DNA from: Actinomadura alba
GTDB taxonomy: Bacteria; Actinomycetota; Actinomycetes; Streptosporangiales; Streptosporangiaceae
Assembly: GCF_014323705.1 (NCBI RefSeq)
Contig: NZ_JABVEC010000030.1
Coordinates: 20,626 to 84,625, forward strand
Length of the DNA stretch: 64,000 bases
Reading direction: 5' to 3'
Positions within the stretch are counted from its first letter, which is position 1, and the number at the start of each line of letters is the position of its first letter. Position numbers and translations under genes: made by a program. The notes beneath the pieces are model-generated. The model was not told where the DNA came from. It did not search any database and worked only from the letters and a program-made list of their open reading frames with translations. This document shows positions 1-8,699 of this stretch, piece by piece.

Positions 1-557
1 GCCCTGTCCCCGCTGCGGTAGACCTCGATCTCCAAGTTACGGTCGGCGTGCCGCTGGCCGTTGTCCAGCAGGTTGCCGAGCAACTGGGCGAATCGGTCGG
101 GGACGGCGTTGACGATCACTTCGCGGTCGAGGATGCATCGCACGGGGATCCGATCGGCCCGCTGGGAGACCTCCGCCTCGACCAGCTCTGCGAGATCGAC
201 GATCTCCCGTTCCCGGGGTACGCCGGCGTCGATGCCCGCGAGCAGTAACAGGTCGTTGACGATCTGTTCCAGGCGGCCGACGTCGCGCAGCGCCCCGGCG
301 GCCAGGTCGCGAAGTGGGGCGTCCTCCGGATGCAGCCCGGCCTCCTCGAGCCGGGTTCGCAGGCCGGTGATGGGACCGCGCAACTGGTGGGCCGCGTCGT
401 GCACGAAGCCGAGCGGGCGCTCGGGCCGGTCGGCGGAGTCACGGGCCGATAGCGCGCTTTGGAGGCCCCGGGACCTGTCGCAAGCGTTGTGGCACCTGAA
501 TCCGTGGTTCCGTAGTCGAACCTGTGGGCGGTTCGGTGCGACGGCGAGACTGGACAT
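1..557 (-). CDS. Sensor histidine kinase, partial; sensor part missing
   Basis: The minus-strand frame is open from an ATG at 557 to the left edge. It encodes a HisKA dimerisation helix with the phosphoacceptor motif AAHQLRGPITGLR near residues 53-65, then the ATPase N-box LLGNLLDNGQRHA just before the window ends. These are the hallmarks of EnvZ-like kinases that phosphorylate an OmpR-type regulator. Only about 50 residues precede the H-box, with no membrane segment or HAMP domain. Those residues (around NHGFRCHN) do not look like a kinase linker. The upstream space where a sensor domain should lie is taken by the LuxR-type gene on the other strand. I infer an N-terminally truncated kinase. 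A SD-like AAGGAAGG lies upstream of the ATG, so a short cytoplasmic version might still be made. Confidence 0.6.
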   Translation of the reverse strand, partial: MSSLAVAPNRPQVRLRNHGFRCHNACDRSRGLQSALSARDSADRPERPLGFVHDAAHQLRGPITGLRTRLEEAGLHPEDAPLRDLAAGALRDVGRLEQIVNDLLLLAGIDAGVPREREIVDLAELVEAEVSQRADRIPVRCILDREVIVNAVPDRFAQLLGNLLDNGQRHADRNLEIEVYRSGDR

Positions 558-744
558 GCTGGAGAAAGGCCTTCCTTGATCGGTGACCAGAGAGCATCCG
601 TCAACTGGCGACGGCTACCGCACATCCTCGCCCGGGGGGCCACCGCCCCATATCCCTCATTCGTGTAGCTGTTGTGCCAAGTCCGCGCAGGTCAAGGGCC
701 ATAGGGCCATTGCGTCACAGTGTGCGGGGGTGTGGGATGAAGGC

Positions 745-3591
745 ATGGTGGACCGGGCGCCTCATGAGCCTCGGGGTACGGGGACGGCCGCCATTCCCCG
801 GCGGTCCTGGCCAGGCTGGCGCGGCCGGGAGCGGGAATGGGAGATCGCCGTGGGCATGCTGTCGGCGGCGGAGCGTACCGGCCGCGGTGGTGCCCTCCTC
901 GTGGAGGGCCGGCCGGGCATCGGCAAGAGCCAGTTGCTCGGTGAGGCGGCCAAGACCGCCGCCCAGCTCGGCATCGGGGTCGCGCAGGGCTGTGCCGACG
1001 AATTAGGGCAGCTGACGCCGCTCGTTCCGCTGACCGAGGCGCTCGGTGAGCAGAGCTTCGCGCAGGCTCGTCGCGACGGGGACGGCGGTGCCGAGACGGT
1101 CGACCTTCGGCTGGCCCTCGTCGATCGGCTGCGTGAGCACGTGGAGGAACGCGGCCGGCACGGACCGCTGCTCATCACTCTCGACGATCTTCAGTGGGCG
1201 GACCCCACCACGCGGCTGGCGCTGCGATCACTGGTACCGGAACTGGCGTCCTACCCGCTCGTGTGGTTACTGGCGCGTACGACCGGGAAGGGCGACCCCG
1301 GCATGGACGCGCTCTTCAAGCTGCTGGAACAGGAGGGCGCGGTCCGGCTGGCGCTGAAGCCCCTGGACGACCGCGCGGTGGCCCAGGTCATCAGCGACCG
1401 GCTCGGCGCGCCGGCCGGTCCGGACGTCCTGGCCCTGGCGGCCGGCGCCAGGGGCGTCCCGTTCCTGCTCATCGAGCTGCTGCGGACGTGCCGAGAGGAG
1501 GGCGTGGTCGAGGTGGCCCCGGGTCATGCGCGGCTCACCTCGGTCCAGCGGATCCGGCAGATCACGCGGAGCAGCCTGGACGAGCTGTCCCCGGAGACCG
1601 GTCATCTGCTCCGGGTGGCCGGGATCCTCGGCTCGTCCTTCGCGGTGAACGACCTGGCGGATCTGCTGGCCGAACCGGTGAGCCGCCTGCCGCCGCGGCT
1701 GGACGAGGCGATGGCGGCGGGTGTGATCGTACCCGTGGCCGACCGGCTGGCCTTCCGCCACAATCTGCTGTGGCAGGCCGTGACCGACGCGCTCTCCGCG
1801 CCGGTACGCGCGGCGTTGCACCGGCAGGCGGGAGAGATGCTGCTGGAGCGCGGCAACGTCGTCTCGGCGGCGGCCCACTTCATGCGCTGCGCCGAGCGCG
1901 GTGAGGCGCGGGCCCTCGACGCGCTCGACCGGGCGGCTCGCGAAGTGCTGCCCTCGTCGCCGCAGACCGCCGCGGACCTTGCGATCCAGGCACTCGCGCT
2001 GACCGAACCGGCCGATCCCGAGCGGTTCGCCCGGTCGGCCACGGCGGTGGACGCCCTCACTGCCTCGGGACGCCTGACCGAGGCGATGGAAGCCGCCAAG
2101 GACGCGCTGCGCCAGGCGCCGCCCCAGCCGTGGGCGGCCCGCCTCCAGTACGAGCTGGCGTCCACCCTGCTCCTGAGCGGCCGGTCGGCCGAGGCGGTGG
2201 CCGAGGCCGAGTCCCTGCTCGCGCAGGGCGGGCTCTCCGAGGAGCTGCGGGGGGCCGCCGAGCTGGCGGTGTTCCGGGGACTGATGGCACTGCACGACTT
2301 CGGCCGGGGCAGGAGGCGGGCGGAGGCCATCGTCGCCGAACCCGCCGGGCAGGCGGACACCGCGCTGGTCGGTGCGCTGATGCTCCGCGCGCACGCCGCC
2401 TGGGAAGAGGCACGGGCCGCCGACGCGTTCCATGACCTCCACGAGGCGGTACGGATCGCGAGCAGCGGATCCATCGAGGCCCGCCGCTCTCATCCACGCC
2501 TCTACCTGGCCCGTTCGCTCATCGGTGTCGGAGAGCTCGAGGAGGCCGATGCCGTCATCCAGGCCGCCGCCGCCGATATCGGGGCCCTCGGGCACACCGC
2601 GCACGCCGCCAGCCCGTCGTTCTTCCGGGCCTGCCTGTGGCTGGACTCCGGCCGTCTCGCCGACGCCGCCGCCGAGGCCGAGGCCGGGCTGAGCACCGCG
2701 GACCGGCTGAAGGCGCACAAGTTCACCCTGATCGGGCTGGCCGTACTGGCGATCGTCGGGTTACGGCGCGGCGACATCGACACTGCCGCGCGGCACATCG
2801 AGCGCTTCCTTTCCGAGCTGCACGCCGCGCACGGAGCGATGTTCGGCTCGTTATGGGGCACCTGGGCCGTGGCGCTGGTCGCCGAGGCCCAGAGCGGACC
2901 CGAGCGCGCGGTCGAGATCCTGCACCGCTGCTACGGCGACGAGCGAGACCGCCGCTGGATGCTCATGCTGGAGCTCAACGCGGCGGCGTGGATGACCCGT
3001 ACGGCATTGGCCGCCGGGCAGGACGCGGCGGCCCGGGGCATCGTCGACACGGCCATGCGGGTCGCGTCCGACAACCGCGCCTACCCCGCGCTCGCCGTCG
3101 CCGCGTCCCACGCCCGCGGCATCCTGGACCAGGACGCCGCGGCCCTCGCCGAGGCCGCCGAGCTCTCCCGTGACCCGTGGAGCAGGGCGTCCGCCGCCGA
3201 GGATCTCGCGGTCCTGCAGAGCGCCGGTGCGGAGGAGACCGACCGCGTAGCCGCCGTCGGCCGTCTCGAGCAGGCCGCCGACGGCTACGAGCGGATCGGC
3301 GCGCTGCGGGATGCGGCCCGGGTGCGCGCCCGGCTGCGGCGGCTCGGTGTGCGGCGCCGCCACTGGACCTCCGGCCCGCGACCGGTGTCCGGGTGGGACA
3401 GCCTGACCGACACCGAGCGCAACATCGCCTTGCAGGTCGCCCAGGGCATGACCAACCGTCAGGTCGCGTCCCGCATGTTCCTGTCGCCCCACACGGTGTC
3501 GTTCCATCTCCGCCAGGTGTTCCGCAAGCTCGGCATCGGCTCGCGCGTCGAGCTCGCCCGCATCTCCGCGGAGCGGGGACACCGGCCGTAG
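745..3591 (+). CDS. LuxR-family regulator with AAA ATPase domain (LAL/MalT type)
   Basis: This 948-residue cytoplasmic regulator has a STAND-type ATPase module: Walker A GRPGIGKS at about 55-62 and Walker B LLITLDDLQWAD at about 141-152. A long alanine-rich helical region like TPR repeats follows. The C-terminal LuxR HTH spans about 885-940 (LTDTERNIALQVAQGMTN, then SPHTVSFHLRQVFRKLG). Length and domain order fit the LAL family, which activates target promoters after ATP and ligand binding. The frame is open upstream to 583. I chose the ATG at 745 because GGGA lies 7 nt before it and the family usually begins shortly before the GRERE motif, here at residues 26-30. The stop codon lies inside a tandem repeat. 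No target is evident; the next gene, adenosine deaminase, follows in the same direction 92 nt later. Confidence 0.9.
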   Translation: MVDRAPHEPRGTGTAAIPRRSWPGWRGREREWEIAVGMLSAAERTGRGGALLVEGRPGIGKSQLLGEAAKTAAQLGIGVAQGCADELGQLTPLVPLTEALGEQSFAQARRDGDGGAETVDLRLALVDRLREHVEERGRHGPLLITLDDLQWADPTTRLALRSLVPELASYPLVWLLARTTGKGDPGMDALFKLLEQEGAVRLALKPLDDRAVAQVISDRLGAPAGPDVLALAAGARGVPFLLIELLRTCREEGVVEVAPGHARLTSVQRIRQITRSSLDELSPETGHLLRVAGILGSSFAVNDLADLLAEPVSRLPPRLDEAMAAGVIVPVADRLAFRHNLLWQAVTDALSAPVRAALHRQAGEMLLERGNVVSAAAHFMRCAERGEARALDALDRAAREVLPSSPQTAADLAIQALALTEPADPERFARSATAVDALTASGRLTEAMEAAKDALRQAPPQPWAARLQYELASTLLLSGRSAEAVAEAESLLAQGGLSEELRGAAELAVFRGLMALHDFGRGRRRAEAIVAEPAGQADTALVGALMLRAHAAWEEARAADAFHDLHEAVRIASSGSIEARRSHPRLYLARSLIGVGELEEADAVIQAAAADIGALGHTAHAASPSFFRACLWLDSGRLADAAAEAEAGLSTADRLKAHKFTLIGLAVLAIVGLRRGDIDTAARHIERFLSELHAAHGAMFGSLWGTWAVALVAEAQSGPERAVEILHRCYGDERDRRWMLMLELNAAAWMTRTALAAGQDAAARGIVDTAMRVASDNRAYPALAVAASHARGILDQDAAALAEAAELSRDPWSRASAAEDLAVLQSAGAEETDRVAAVGRLEQAADGYERIGALRDAARVRARLRRLGVRRRHWTSGPRPVSGWDSLTDTERNIALQVAQGMTNRQVASRMFLSPHTVSFHLRQVFRKLGIGSRVELARISAERGHRP

Positions 3592-3631
3592 CCCGGGGAT
3601 CGCCGGCACCGGCCGTGGCCCGGGGATCGCC
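3581..3631 (+). repeat. Two-copy 27-bp-period tandem repeat
   Basis: The unit starting ACCGGCCGT and ending GGGGATCGCC occurs at 3581-3604 and again at 3608-3631, with one mismatch over 24 nt. The first copy contains the stop codon of the LuxR-type gene. It looks like replication slippage; no function is apparent. Confidence 0.8.
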
Positions 3632-3683
3632 GCCCGGCCCGATGCGCTGGCCGGGGACCGCGAAATGCTGCCACGATGTGCGG

Positions 3684-4688
3684 ATGCGCGAGGTACGTGA
3701 TCTCAAGGCGCTGCCCAAGGCGCATGTGCACCTGCATCTGGACGGCGCGATGCGCCGCGAGACGCTGGCCGACCTGGCCGAGGCGGCCGGGATCACCGCC
3801 GTTCTGCCCCGCGGGTACGGGTCGTTCGCCGCGTTCATGGAGACGATCACCACGGCGGCCCGTTGCCTGCGCACGGCGGCGGACGCCGAACGCCTCGTCG
3901 ACGAGGTGGTCGAGGACGCCGGTCGCGCCGGTGCGGTGTGGGTGGAGCCGTCGATGTGGCCGGGCCTGTTCGGCGGACGGCTCGGCTCGGACGCCGAGGC
4001 CGTCGACATCGTGCTCGCGGCCGGCCGCGAGGCGGTGCGGCACCACGGTGTCGGGTTCGGCCTGATCGTGGCGGCCAACCGGGACCGGGGTCCGGCGGAC
4101 GCGCTGGCCGTGGCCCGGCTCGCGGCCTCCCGCGCGGCCGACGGCGTCGTCGGGTTCGGCCTCGACGGTGACGAGACGGCGGCGCCCGGTGCGTGGTTCG
4201 CGGAGGCGTTCGCGGTGGCGCGCGCCGCCGGGTTGCGCGTGGTGCCCCACGCCGGTGAGCTGGCCGGTCCGGAGTCGGTCCGGGAGGCGCTGGACGTCCT
4301 CGGCGCCGACCGGATCATGCACGGTGTGGGCGCGGTGCGCGAACCGGCGCTGGTCGACCGGCTGGCCGAGACGGGCACGCCGCTCGACGTGTGCCTCACC
4401 AGCAATGTGATGCTGGGGGTCGTGCCGTCCATCGACCGGCATCCGCTGCCCGTCCTGCTCGCCGCCGGCGTGTCCTGCAGCGTCAACGCCGACGATCCGT
4501 TGCTGTTCGACACCGACCTGCTCGCGGAGTACGAGACCGCGCGCAGCGAGCTCGGCCTGATCGACGAGCAGCTCGCCGCGGTCGCGGGCACCTCGCTGCG
4601 GCACAGCGGCGCGCCGCGCGACCTGGTCGACCGGGCGCTCGCGGAGATCGACGCCTGGCTGCACGGGGACGAGCGGGGGCAGGCCTGA
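3684..4688 (+). CDS. add: Adenosine deaminase
   Basis: This 334-residue zinc hydrolase converts adenosine or deoxyadenosine to inosine in purine salvage. The metal site is visible: HLHLDGA at residues 16-22, the catalytic segment PHAGELAGPE near 188-197, and NADDPLLF near 267-274. SNVMLGVVP (about 240-248) also fits the family. Length is normal. The ATG at 3684 puts the zinc motif 16 residues in, as in other bacterial enzymes; a GTG lies two codons upstream. The frame stays open further upstream but overlaps the LuxR-type gene and is not needed. A perfect hairpin overlaps the stop codon and ends the unit. Some family members act on adenine or other purines, so substrate is by family. Confidence 0.93.
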   Translation: MREVRDLKALPKAHVHLHLDGAMRRETLADLAEAAGITAVLPRGYGSFAAFMETITTAARCLRTAADAERLVDEVVEDAGRAGAVWVEPSMWPGLFGGRLGSDAEAVDIVLAAGREAVRHHGVGFGLIVAANRDRGPADALAVARLAASRAADGVVGFGLDGDETAAPGAWFAEAFAVARAAGLRVVPHAGELAGPESVREALDVLGADRIMHGVGAVREPALVDRLAETGTPLDVCLTSNVMLGVVPSIDRHPLPVLLAAGVSCSVNADDPLLFDTDLLAEYETARSELGLIDEQLAAVAGTSLRHSGAPRDLVDRALAEIDAWLHGDERGQA

Positions 4689-4703
4689 CGCGGGTCAGGC
4701 CTG
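4680..4703. terminator. Hairpin at the end of add
   Basis: A perfect 10-bp inverted repeat (CAGGCCTGAC at 4680-4689, GTCAGGCCTG at 4694-4703) with a 4-nt loop overlaps the add stop codon. It lies between add and the convergent gene ending at 4726. No T-tract follows, as is usual in high-GC actinomycetes, so it may serve both strands. Confidence 0.65.
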
Positions 4704-4725
4704 CCGGGCCGCTCTCCGTCCGGTA

Positions 4726-5760
4726 CTACTTCGTGGGTCTCTGCCCGACCTTGTCGGTGATCGTCAGCGTGAGGGTCGCCCTGGTGTAGAGCACGGTGCC
4801 CTCCTTGGCCGATCCGATCGCATCCGGTGCCCTGCCGGACTTCGGCGGGGCGGACTTGCCACCGGAGGGCTTGAACGTGTCGTCGTGGTCCACCACCTGG
4901 CGTTCGCCGAGCAGTCGGTACGTCTTCGCTTCGAAGATCAGTTCATGCCGGATTCGGTTCCAGGTCTGCCCGACCGCGATGCCCTTGCGTCCGGCGAGGT
5001 CCACGGTGTCGCCGGTCACCGTGACTCCCGGGATCGTCGCCGCGGCCTTGAACATGGCGGCCTTCGCCGCGGGTGCCACGTACGACTCCCGGAGGGTGTC
5101 GCCCACGGTGATGAAGGCCTGCACGTCCGGGGGGTTTCCGCCCCGGCTCTCGCGGTAGAGCCATGAGCGCATCGTGCGGGGATCGGTCGGCAGACCGGGC
5201 CGGTAGGCCGGAAAGGCGTGGCACTCGCGCGGAGGCCGGGTGAGGTCGACCTCGGGGAGCTTCTTCGGCTCCCGTCCCTTCGCGTTCGGCGCCGTGTCGC
5301 AGAGCCAGGTCGGGTCCTCGCCGTCGTTGTGCAGCAGGCCGGCCCGCTCTCCGTTGACCGACAGCCAGACCCTCCGGTGGGTGACCTGGCCCGGCTGGAC
5401 GGGCTGTCCGGCTACGACGCGGAGGGGAGCCTGCCGGCTCTTCGCCTCGACGTAGACGAACTGGTCCGGACGGGGCTTGATGTCCGGTTGGCCGGCCGCC
5501 GTGGCGGCGGCCCGGTCGAGGATCTGGGGCGCGCCGGCGAGCGCCACCGTCGGCTCGTGGTCGACCTCGGCGGTCGGGGCGATGACCAGGGCGGCGGCGA
5601 CTCCGCCGGCGAGCGCCGCCGTGGTCAGGCCGCCGATCAGCACCCGGCGGCCGGAACGGCGGCGGTGCCGGGTGGTCATCTCGCTCATGAGGTGCGTGCG
5701 CCGGGCGGCGTGGTGCCCGGCGGGCATGTCCTGCCGTGGCGGGGGAGTCTGGTCGTTCAT
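4726..5760 (-). CDS. CU044_5270-type membrane protein paired with an ECF sigma factor
   Basis: The 344-residue protein has a short, basic cytoplasmic N-terminus (RHRRRSGRR at 31-39), one membrane helix at about 40-61 and a large extracytoplasmic domain. Its ATG overlaps the stop of the upstream sigma factor by 4 nt (ATGA), so the two are translationally coupled. I recognise the exterior domain as the group called CU044_5270 in actinomycete genomes, which recurs next to sigma-70-like genes. No zinc anti-sigma motif (HxxxCxxC) is present in the short cytoplasmic part. A classic anti-sigma role is therefore not proven; sensing envelope state for the sigma factor is inference. An in-frame ATG at residue 25 is a possible alternative start. 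Confidence 0.75.
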   Translation of the reverse strand: MNDQTPPPRQDMPAGHHAARRTHLMSEMTTRHRRRSGRRVLIGGLTTAALAGGVAAALVIAPTAEVDHEPTVALAGAPQILDRAAATAAGQPDIKPRPDQFVYVEAKSRQAPLRVVAGQPVQPGQVTHRRVWLSVNGERAGLLHNDGEDPTWLCDTAPNAKGREPKKLPEVDLTRPPRECHAFPAYRPGLPTDPRTMRSWLYRESRGGNPPDVQAFITVGDTLRESYVAPAAKAAMFKAAATIPGVTVTGDTVDLAGRKGIAVGQTWNRIRHELIFEAKTYRLLGERQVVDHDDTFKPSGGKSAPPKSGRAPDAIGSAKEGTVLYTRATLTLTITDKVGQRPTK

Positions 5761-6374
5761 GAGGTTTCCTCCGTGAAGAGCGTCGTGGGGCGATCTCCCC
5801 TCTTATGTCCGTTCGCCAGGCCCGGTTCCGTGTCCTGACGCAGCCTCGCTCTCGCTCTGGCCAGGCGAGATCGGACCGTGCCGATGGGGATTCCCAGTGC
5901 CTCGGCGGCCTCGGCATAGCCGAGCCCCTCCCAGACGCACAGCACGAGCACCTCCTGGTCGCGTCTGGACAGGTTTTTGATCGTGTCGAGCACCTGGCGC
6001 ATCAGCTGTTGCGCTTCGAGGCGGGCGGAGGCCGCCGCCGCGTCGTTCGGGGCCTCCGGCAGGGCGCTGAGCCGGTCGAGCGCGGCGCGGTGCCGACGCA
6101 GGCTTCTGCGGTGGTTGTGCAGGACGTTCGTGGCGACGCCGTAGAGCCAGGGCAGCAGGGAATCCGAGCGCAGGTGCACCTGCGCGCGCCTGCGCCAGGT
6201 CTCCAGGAAGACCAGGGAGGTCAGGTCTTCGGCAGCCGCCCAGTCCGCCGTACGCCGGAAGCAGTAGTTGTAGACGGTGCGCGAATGCCGGTCGAAGAGC
6301 TCTCCGAAGGAGTGCTCATCGCCGTCACGCGCACGAGTCCACAGCACGGCGTCCGTGAGGGGTTCGAGGGTCAT
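5757..6374 (-). CDS. ECF RNA polymerase sigma factor
   Basis: The 205-residue protein has sigma region 2 at about 20-85 (FGELFDRHSRTVYNYCF and ETWRRRAQVHLRSDSLLPWL) and region 4 at about 139-183 (LSRRDQEVLVLCVWEGLGY, IPIGTVRSRLARARARLR). There is no region 3, which defines the extracytoplasmic-function group. It would direct core polymerase to a small stress regulon. It leads a two-gene operon with the overlapping membrane protein downstream. The start ATG at 6374 has only a weak AAGCGG upstream. No matching ECF promoter could be picked out by eye in the 200 nt upstream. Confidence 0.9.
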   Translation of the reverse strand: MTLEPLTDAVLWTRARDGDEHSFGELFDRHSRTVYNYCFRRTADWAAAEDLTSLVFLETWRRRAQVHLRSDSLLPWLYGVATNVLHNHRRSLRRHRAALDRLSALPEAPNDAAAASARLEAQQLMRQVLDTIKNLSRRDQEVLVLCVWEGLGYAEAAEALGIPIGTVRSRLARARARLRQDTEPGLANGHKRGDRPTTLFTEETS

Positions 6375-6577
6375 GACCGCTTAGTGTCCGCTCGGGTCTT
6401 CCGGTTCCCTGCCCGGCTCATCCTGATCGAGCGCTCCCGCGCCGGGCCGCCCGCCGGCTTTCGTCCGGGCGGGTTTCCCGACGCGGACAATCTCCATCCG
6501 GCCTCTGGACGCCGTTTTTTGAGTCCGTTTGTCGGCCGTGCCCGACGATTGTCGTGACGGAGAGGCTTGGGGACGCG

Positions 6578-7063
6578 ATGACCGGCACCTGGCGTACAGA
6601 TCCATTCCTGACGGACGGGCTCCTCAACCGGATCCTGGCCGACTCGACGATCCTCTACAACCTGTACAAGAAGCACCACCGGCTGGTCCGCGGGCCGCTC
6701 TCGCACCAACTGCACCTGCTGCTGGACAAGCACGCCGAGGAGCAGCTCAAGGTGATCGACCTGGTGGGCGAGCGGGTCCACCGGCTCGGCGGGGTGGCCG
6801 TCGCCGATCCTCGCCAGGTGGCCGAGATGACCATGGTGCCGAGGCCGCCCGACGGGGCCGAGGACGTCCCGGCGATGCTGTGCCGCCTCTTGGAGGCGCA
6901 CGAGATCGTCATCGGCGCGGTCCGCGAGGCGATCGAGCGCAGCGCGGCGGACCGCGACGACGGCACCGCGGGCCTGCTGATGGGCGAGGTGCTCAGGACC
7001 AACGAGCTCCAGGCCTGGTTCGTCGCCGAACACCTGGCCGCCGCGCCTGTGGTGGGGGTCTGA
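6578..7063 (+). CDS. dps: Dps-like ferritin-fold protein
   Basis: This protein of about 161 residues matches the Dps pattern YxLYKKHHRLVRGPLSHQLH, then LLLDKHAEEQ and ERVHRLGG. These segments carry the inter-subunit ferroxidase His/Asp/Glu residues that oxidise and store iron and protect DNA under starvation and peroxide stress. I chose the ATG at 6578 because GGGGA lies just upstream; a GTG at 6554 with GATTGTC before it would add eight residues. The C-terminus is short and lacks a lysine-rich DNA-binding tail, so DNA binding is uncertain. A strong hairpin overlaps the stop codon. Confidence 0.82.
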   Translation: MTGTWRTDPFLTDGLLNRILADSTILYNLYKKHHRLVRGPLSHQLHLLLDKHAEEQLKVIDLVGERVHRLGGVAVADPRQVAEMTMVPRPPDGAEDVPAMLCRLLEAHEIVIGAVREAIERSAADRDDGTAGLLMGEVLRTNELQAWFVAEHLAAAPVVGV

Positions 7064-7082
7064 GGGCGGCCCTCAGACCCCC
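7054..7082. terminator. Strong hairpin between dps and the convergent aldehyde dehydrogenase
   Basis: A perfect 13-bp inverted repeat (GGGGGTCTGAGGG at 7054-7066, complement at 7070-7082) with a 3-nt loop overlaps the dps stop codon. Its symmetry suits termination of both convergent transcripts, although no T-tract is present. Confidence 0.75.
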
Positions 7083-7128
7083 GGACGGCCGTCGACGCGG
7101 CGCCCGCCCGTACGAGGTCAGACCCGGG

Positions 7129-8664
7129 TCAGGCCTCCAGGCGGCCGTCGACGCGGCGCGGGAGCCCCAGCGGGTTGTCGTCGCGCAGCGCGTCGGGCAG
7201 CAGCGTGGGCGGCGTGTCCTGATGGGTGATCGGCCGCAGGAAGCGCTGCATCGCGGCCGTGCCCACCGACGTGGTCGCGGCGTCCGTTGAGGAGGGGTAG
7301 GGCCCGCCGTGCTGCTGCGCCCAGGTGACGGCCACACCGGTGGGATGGCCGTTCCACACCACGCGCCCGACCCGCTCGCCGAGCCGGGCACCCGCGCCGG
7401 CCGCCACGTCGTCGGCGCCCGCGCCCGTGTGCACGGTGCCGGTGAGACTGCCCGGCACCCGGTCGAGCGCGGACAGCAACTCGGCCTCGTCGGCGTACGA
7501 GACCACCACGGTCACCGGGCCGAAGCACTCGTCCAGGAGCAGCTCGGCGGCGTCCGCGTCGGAGAGCACCGTGCTCGGCGCGGCGAGCAGCCGGGCGCTC
7601 ACGTACCGGTCCTCGCCGCCGGCGCCCGAGGCGACGACCCGTACGCCGGGCAGTGCCTCGCGCTCGGCCAGGCCGGAGCGGAACGCCGCGCGGATGCCGT
7701 CGGTGAGCATCGCGCCGGGGGCGACCTCGGTGACGCTCCGGGCCATCCGGTCGACCAGCCGGTCGCCGGTCTCGCCGGCGGGCACGAACACCAGGCCCGG
7801 CTTGGTGCAGAACTGCCCGACGCCGAGGGTGAACGAGCCGGCCAGGCCGACCGCGATCTCCTCGGCGCGCTCGGCCGCCGCCGCGGGTGTCACGACGACC
7901 GGGTTGAGGCTGCCGAGCTCACCGTAGAAGGGGATCGGCTCGGGGCGGGAGCGTGCGATGTCGAACAGCGCCCGTCCGCCGCGTACGGAACCGGTGAAAC
8001 CGACCGCCTTGACCCGGGGGTCGCGCACCAGCGTGGCACCGGCCTCCTGACCGTGCACGATCTGGACGACGTCGGCCGGCAGCCCGGCCTTCTCGGCCGA
8101 CGCGCGCAGGATCCGGGCGCACCGCTCGGACAGGTCCGGGTGGGCGGGGTGGGCCTTGACGATGACGGGGCATCCGGCGGCGAGGGCGCTCGCGGTGTCG
8201 CCGCCTGGCACGCTGAACGCCAGCGGGAAGTTGCTCGCGCCGAACACCGCGACCACGCCGAGGGGAACGAGCATGCGACGCAGGTCCGGGCGCGGCACGG
8301 GCTTCGCCGACGCGTCGGCGTGGTCGATCGTGACGCCGAGCCAGGAGCCCTCCTCGAGGGCCTCGGCGAAGAGCCGGAACTGGAAGGCGGTGCGGGCGAG
8401 TTCACCGCGCAGCCGGGGCTCGCCGAGCGCCGACTCGGCGTCCGCGACCTCGACCAGCTCGTCGGCGGCGTCCTCGAGACCGCTCGCGCACTCCCGCAGC
8501 AGGGCGGCACGGCCCCGGATCCCCGCCGCGTCGAGTGCGGCGCGGGCCGCGTCCGCCGCACGACAGGCGTCCGCGACCTCGGCCGAGGTCGCCTCGACGG
8601 CGACCGCGACGGCATCGCGGCGCTCTCCCGTGCGCGCGTCGACGCTCCAGACCGGTTCGCTCAT
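7129..8664 (-). CDS. NADP-type aldehyde dehydrogenase (2,5-dioxovalerate / alpha-ketoglutarate semialdehyde dehydrogenase group)
   Basis: The 511-residue protein belongs to the ALDH superfamily. It shows FGASNFPLAFSVPGGDTA (nucleotide-domain entry), the catalytic Glu segment FYGELGSLNP near 249 and the catalytic Cys286 in GQFCTKPG. The end TDAATTSVGTAAMQRFLRP is typical of the 2,5-dioxovalerate subgroup, which oxidises alpha-ketoglutarate semialdehyde to 2-oxoglutarate at the end of oxidative pentose or sugar-acid pathways. The start is ATG 8664 with GGAGG seven nt upstream; the frame stays open further up but there encodes an unrelated decayed phosphatase. No sugar-acid genes adjoin it, so the exact substrate is inferred from the family. 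Confidence 0.85.
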   Translation of the reverse strand: MSEPVWSVDARTGERRDAVAVAVEATSAEVADACRAADAARAALDAAGIRGRAALLRECASGLEDAADELVEVADAESALGEPRLRGELARTAFQFRLFAEALEEGSWLGVTIDHADASAKPVPRPDLRRMLVPLGVVAVFGASNFPLAFSVPGGDTASALAAGCPVIVKAHPAHPDLSERCARILRASAEKAGLPADVVQIVHGQEAGATLVRDPRVKAVGFTGSVRGGRALFDIARSRPEPIPFYGELGSLNPVVVTPAAAAERAEEIAVGLAGSFTLGVGQFCTKPGLVFVPAGETGDRLVDRMARSVTEVAPGAMLTDGIRAAFRSGLAEREALPGVRVVASGAGGEDRYVSARLLAAPSTVLSDADAAELLLDECFGPVTVVVSYADEAELLSALDRVPGSLTGTVHTGAGADDVAAGAGARLGERVGRVVWNGHPTGVAVTWAQQHGGPYPSSTDAATTSVGTAAMQRFLRPITHQDTPPTLLPDALRDDNPLGLPRRVDGRLEA

Positions 8665-8699
8665 GAGATCAACCTCCAGGTAATGAGATTCGATTATGG

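Noticed and set aside
3591..3683. Upstream extension of adenosine deaminase from 3177
   Set aside because: It would overlap the LuxR-type gene by over 400 bp and adds Arg/Ala-rich sequence not found in the family.
2975..4591. A 538-codon minus-strand frame across add
   Set aside because: It is Ser/Arg/Pro-rich and covers a clear adenosine deaminase and the end of the LuxR-type gene.
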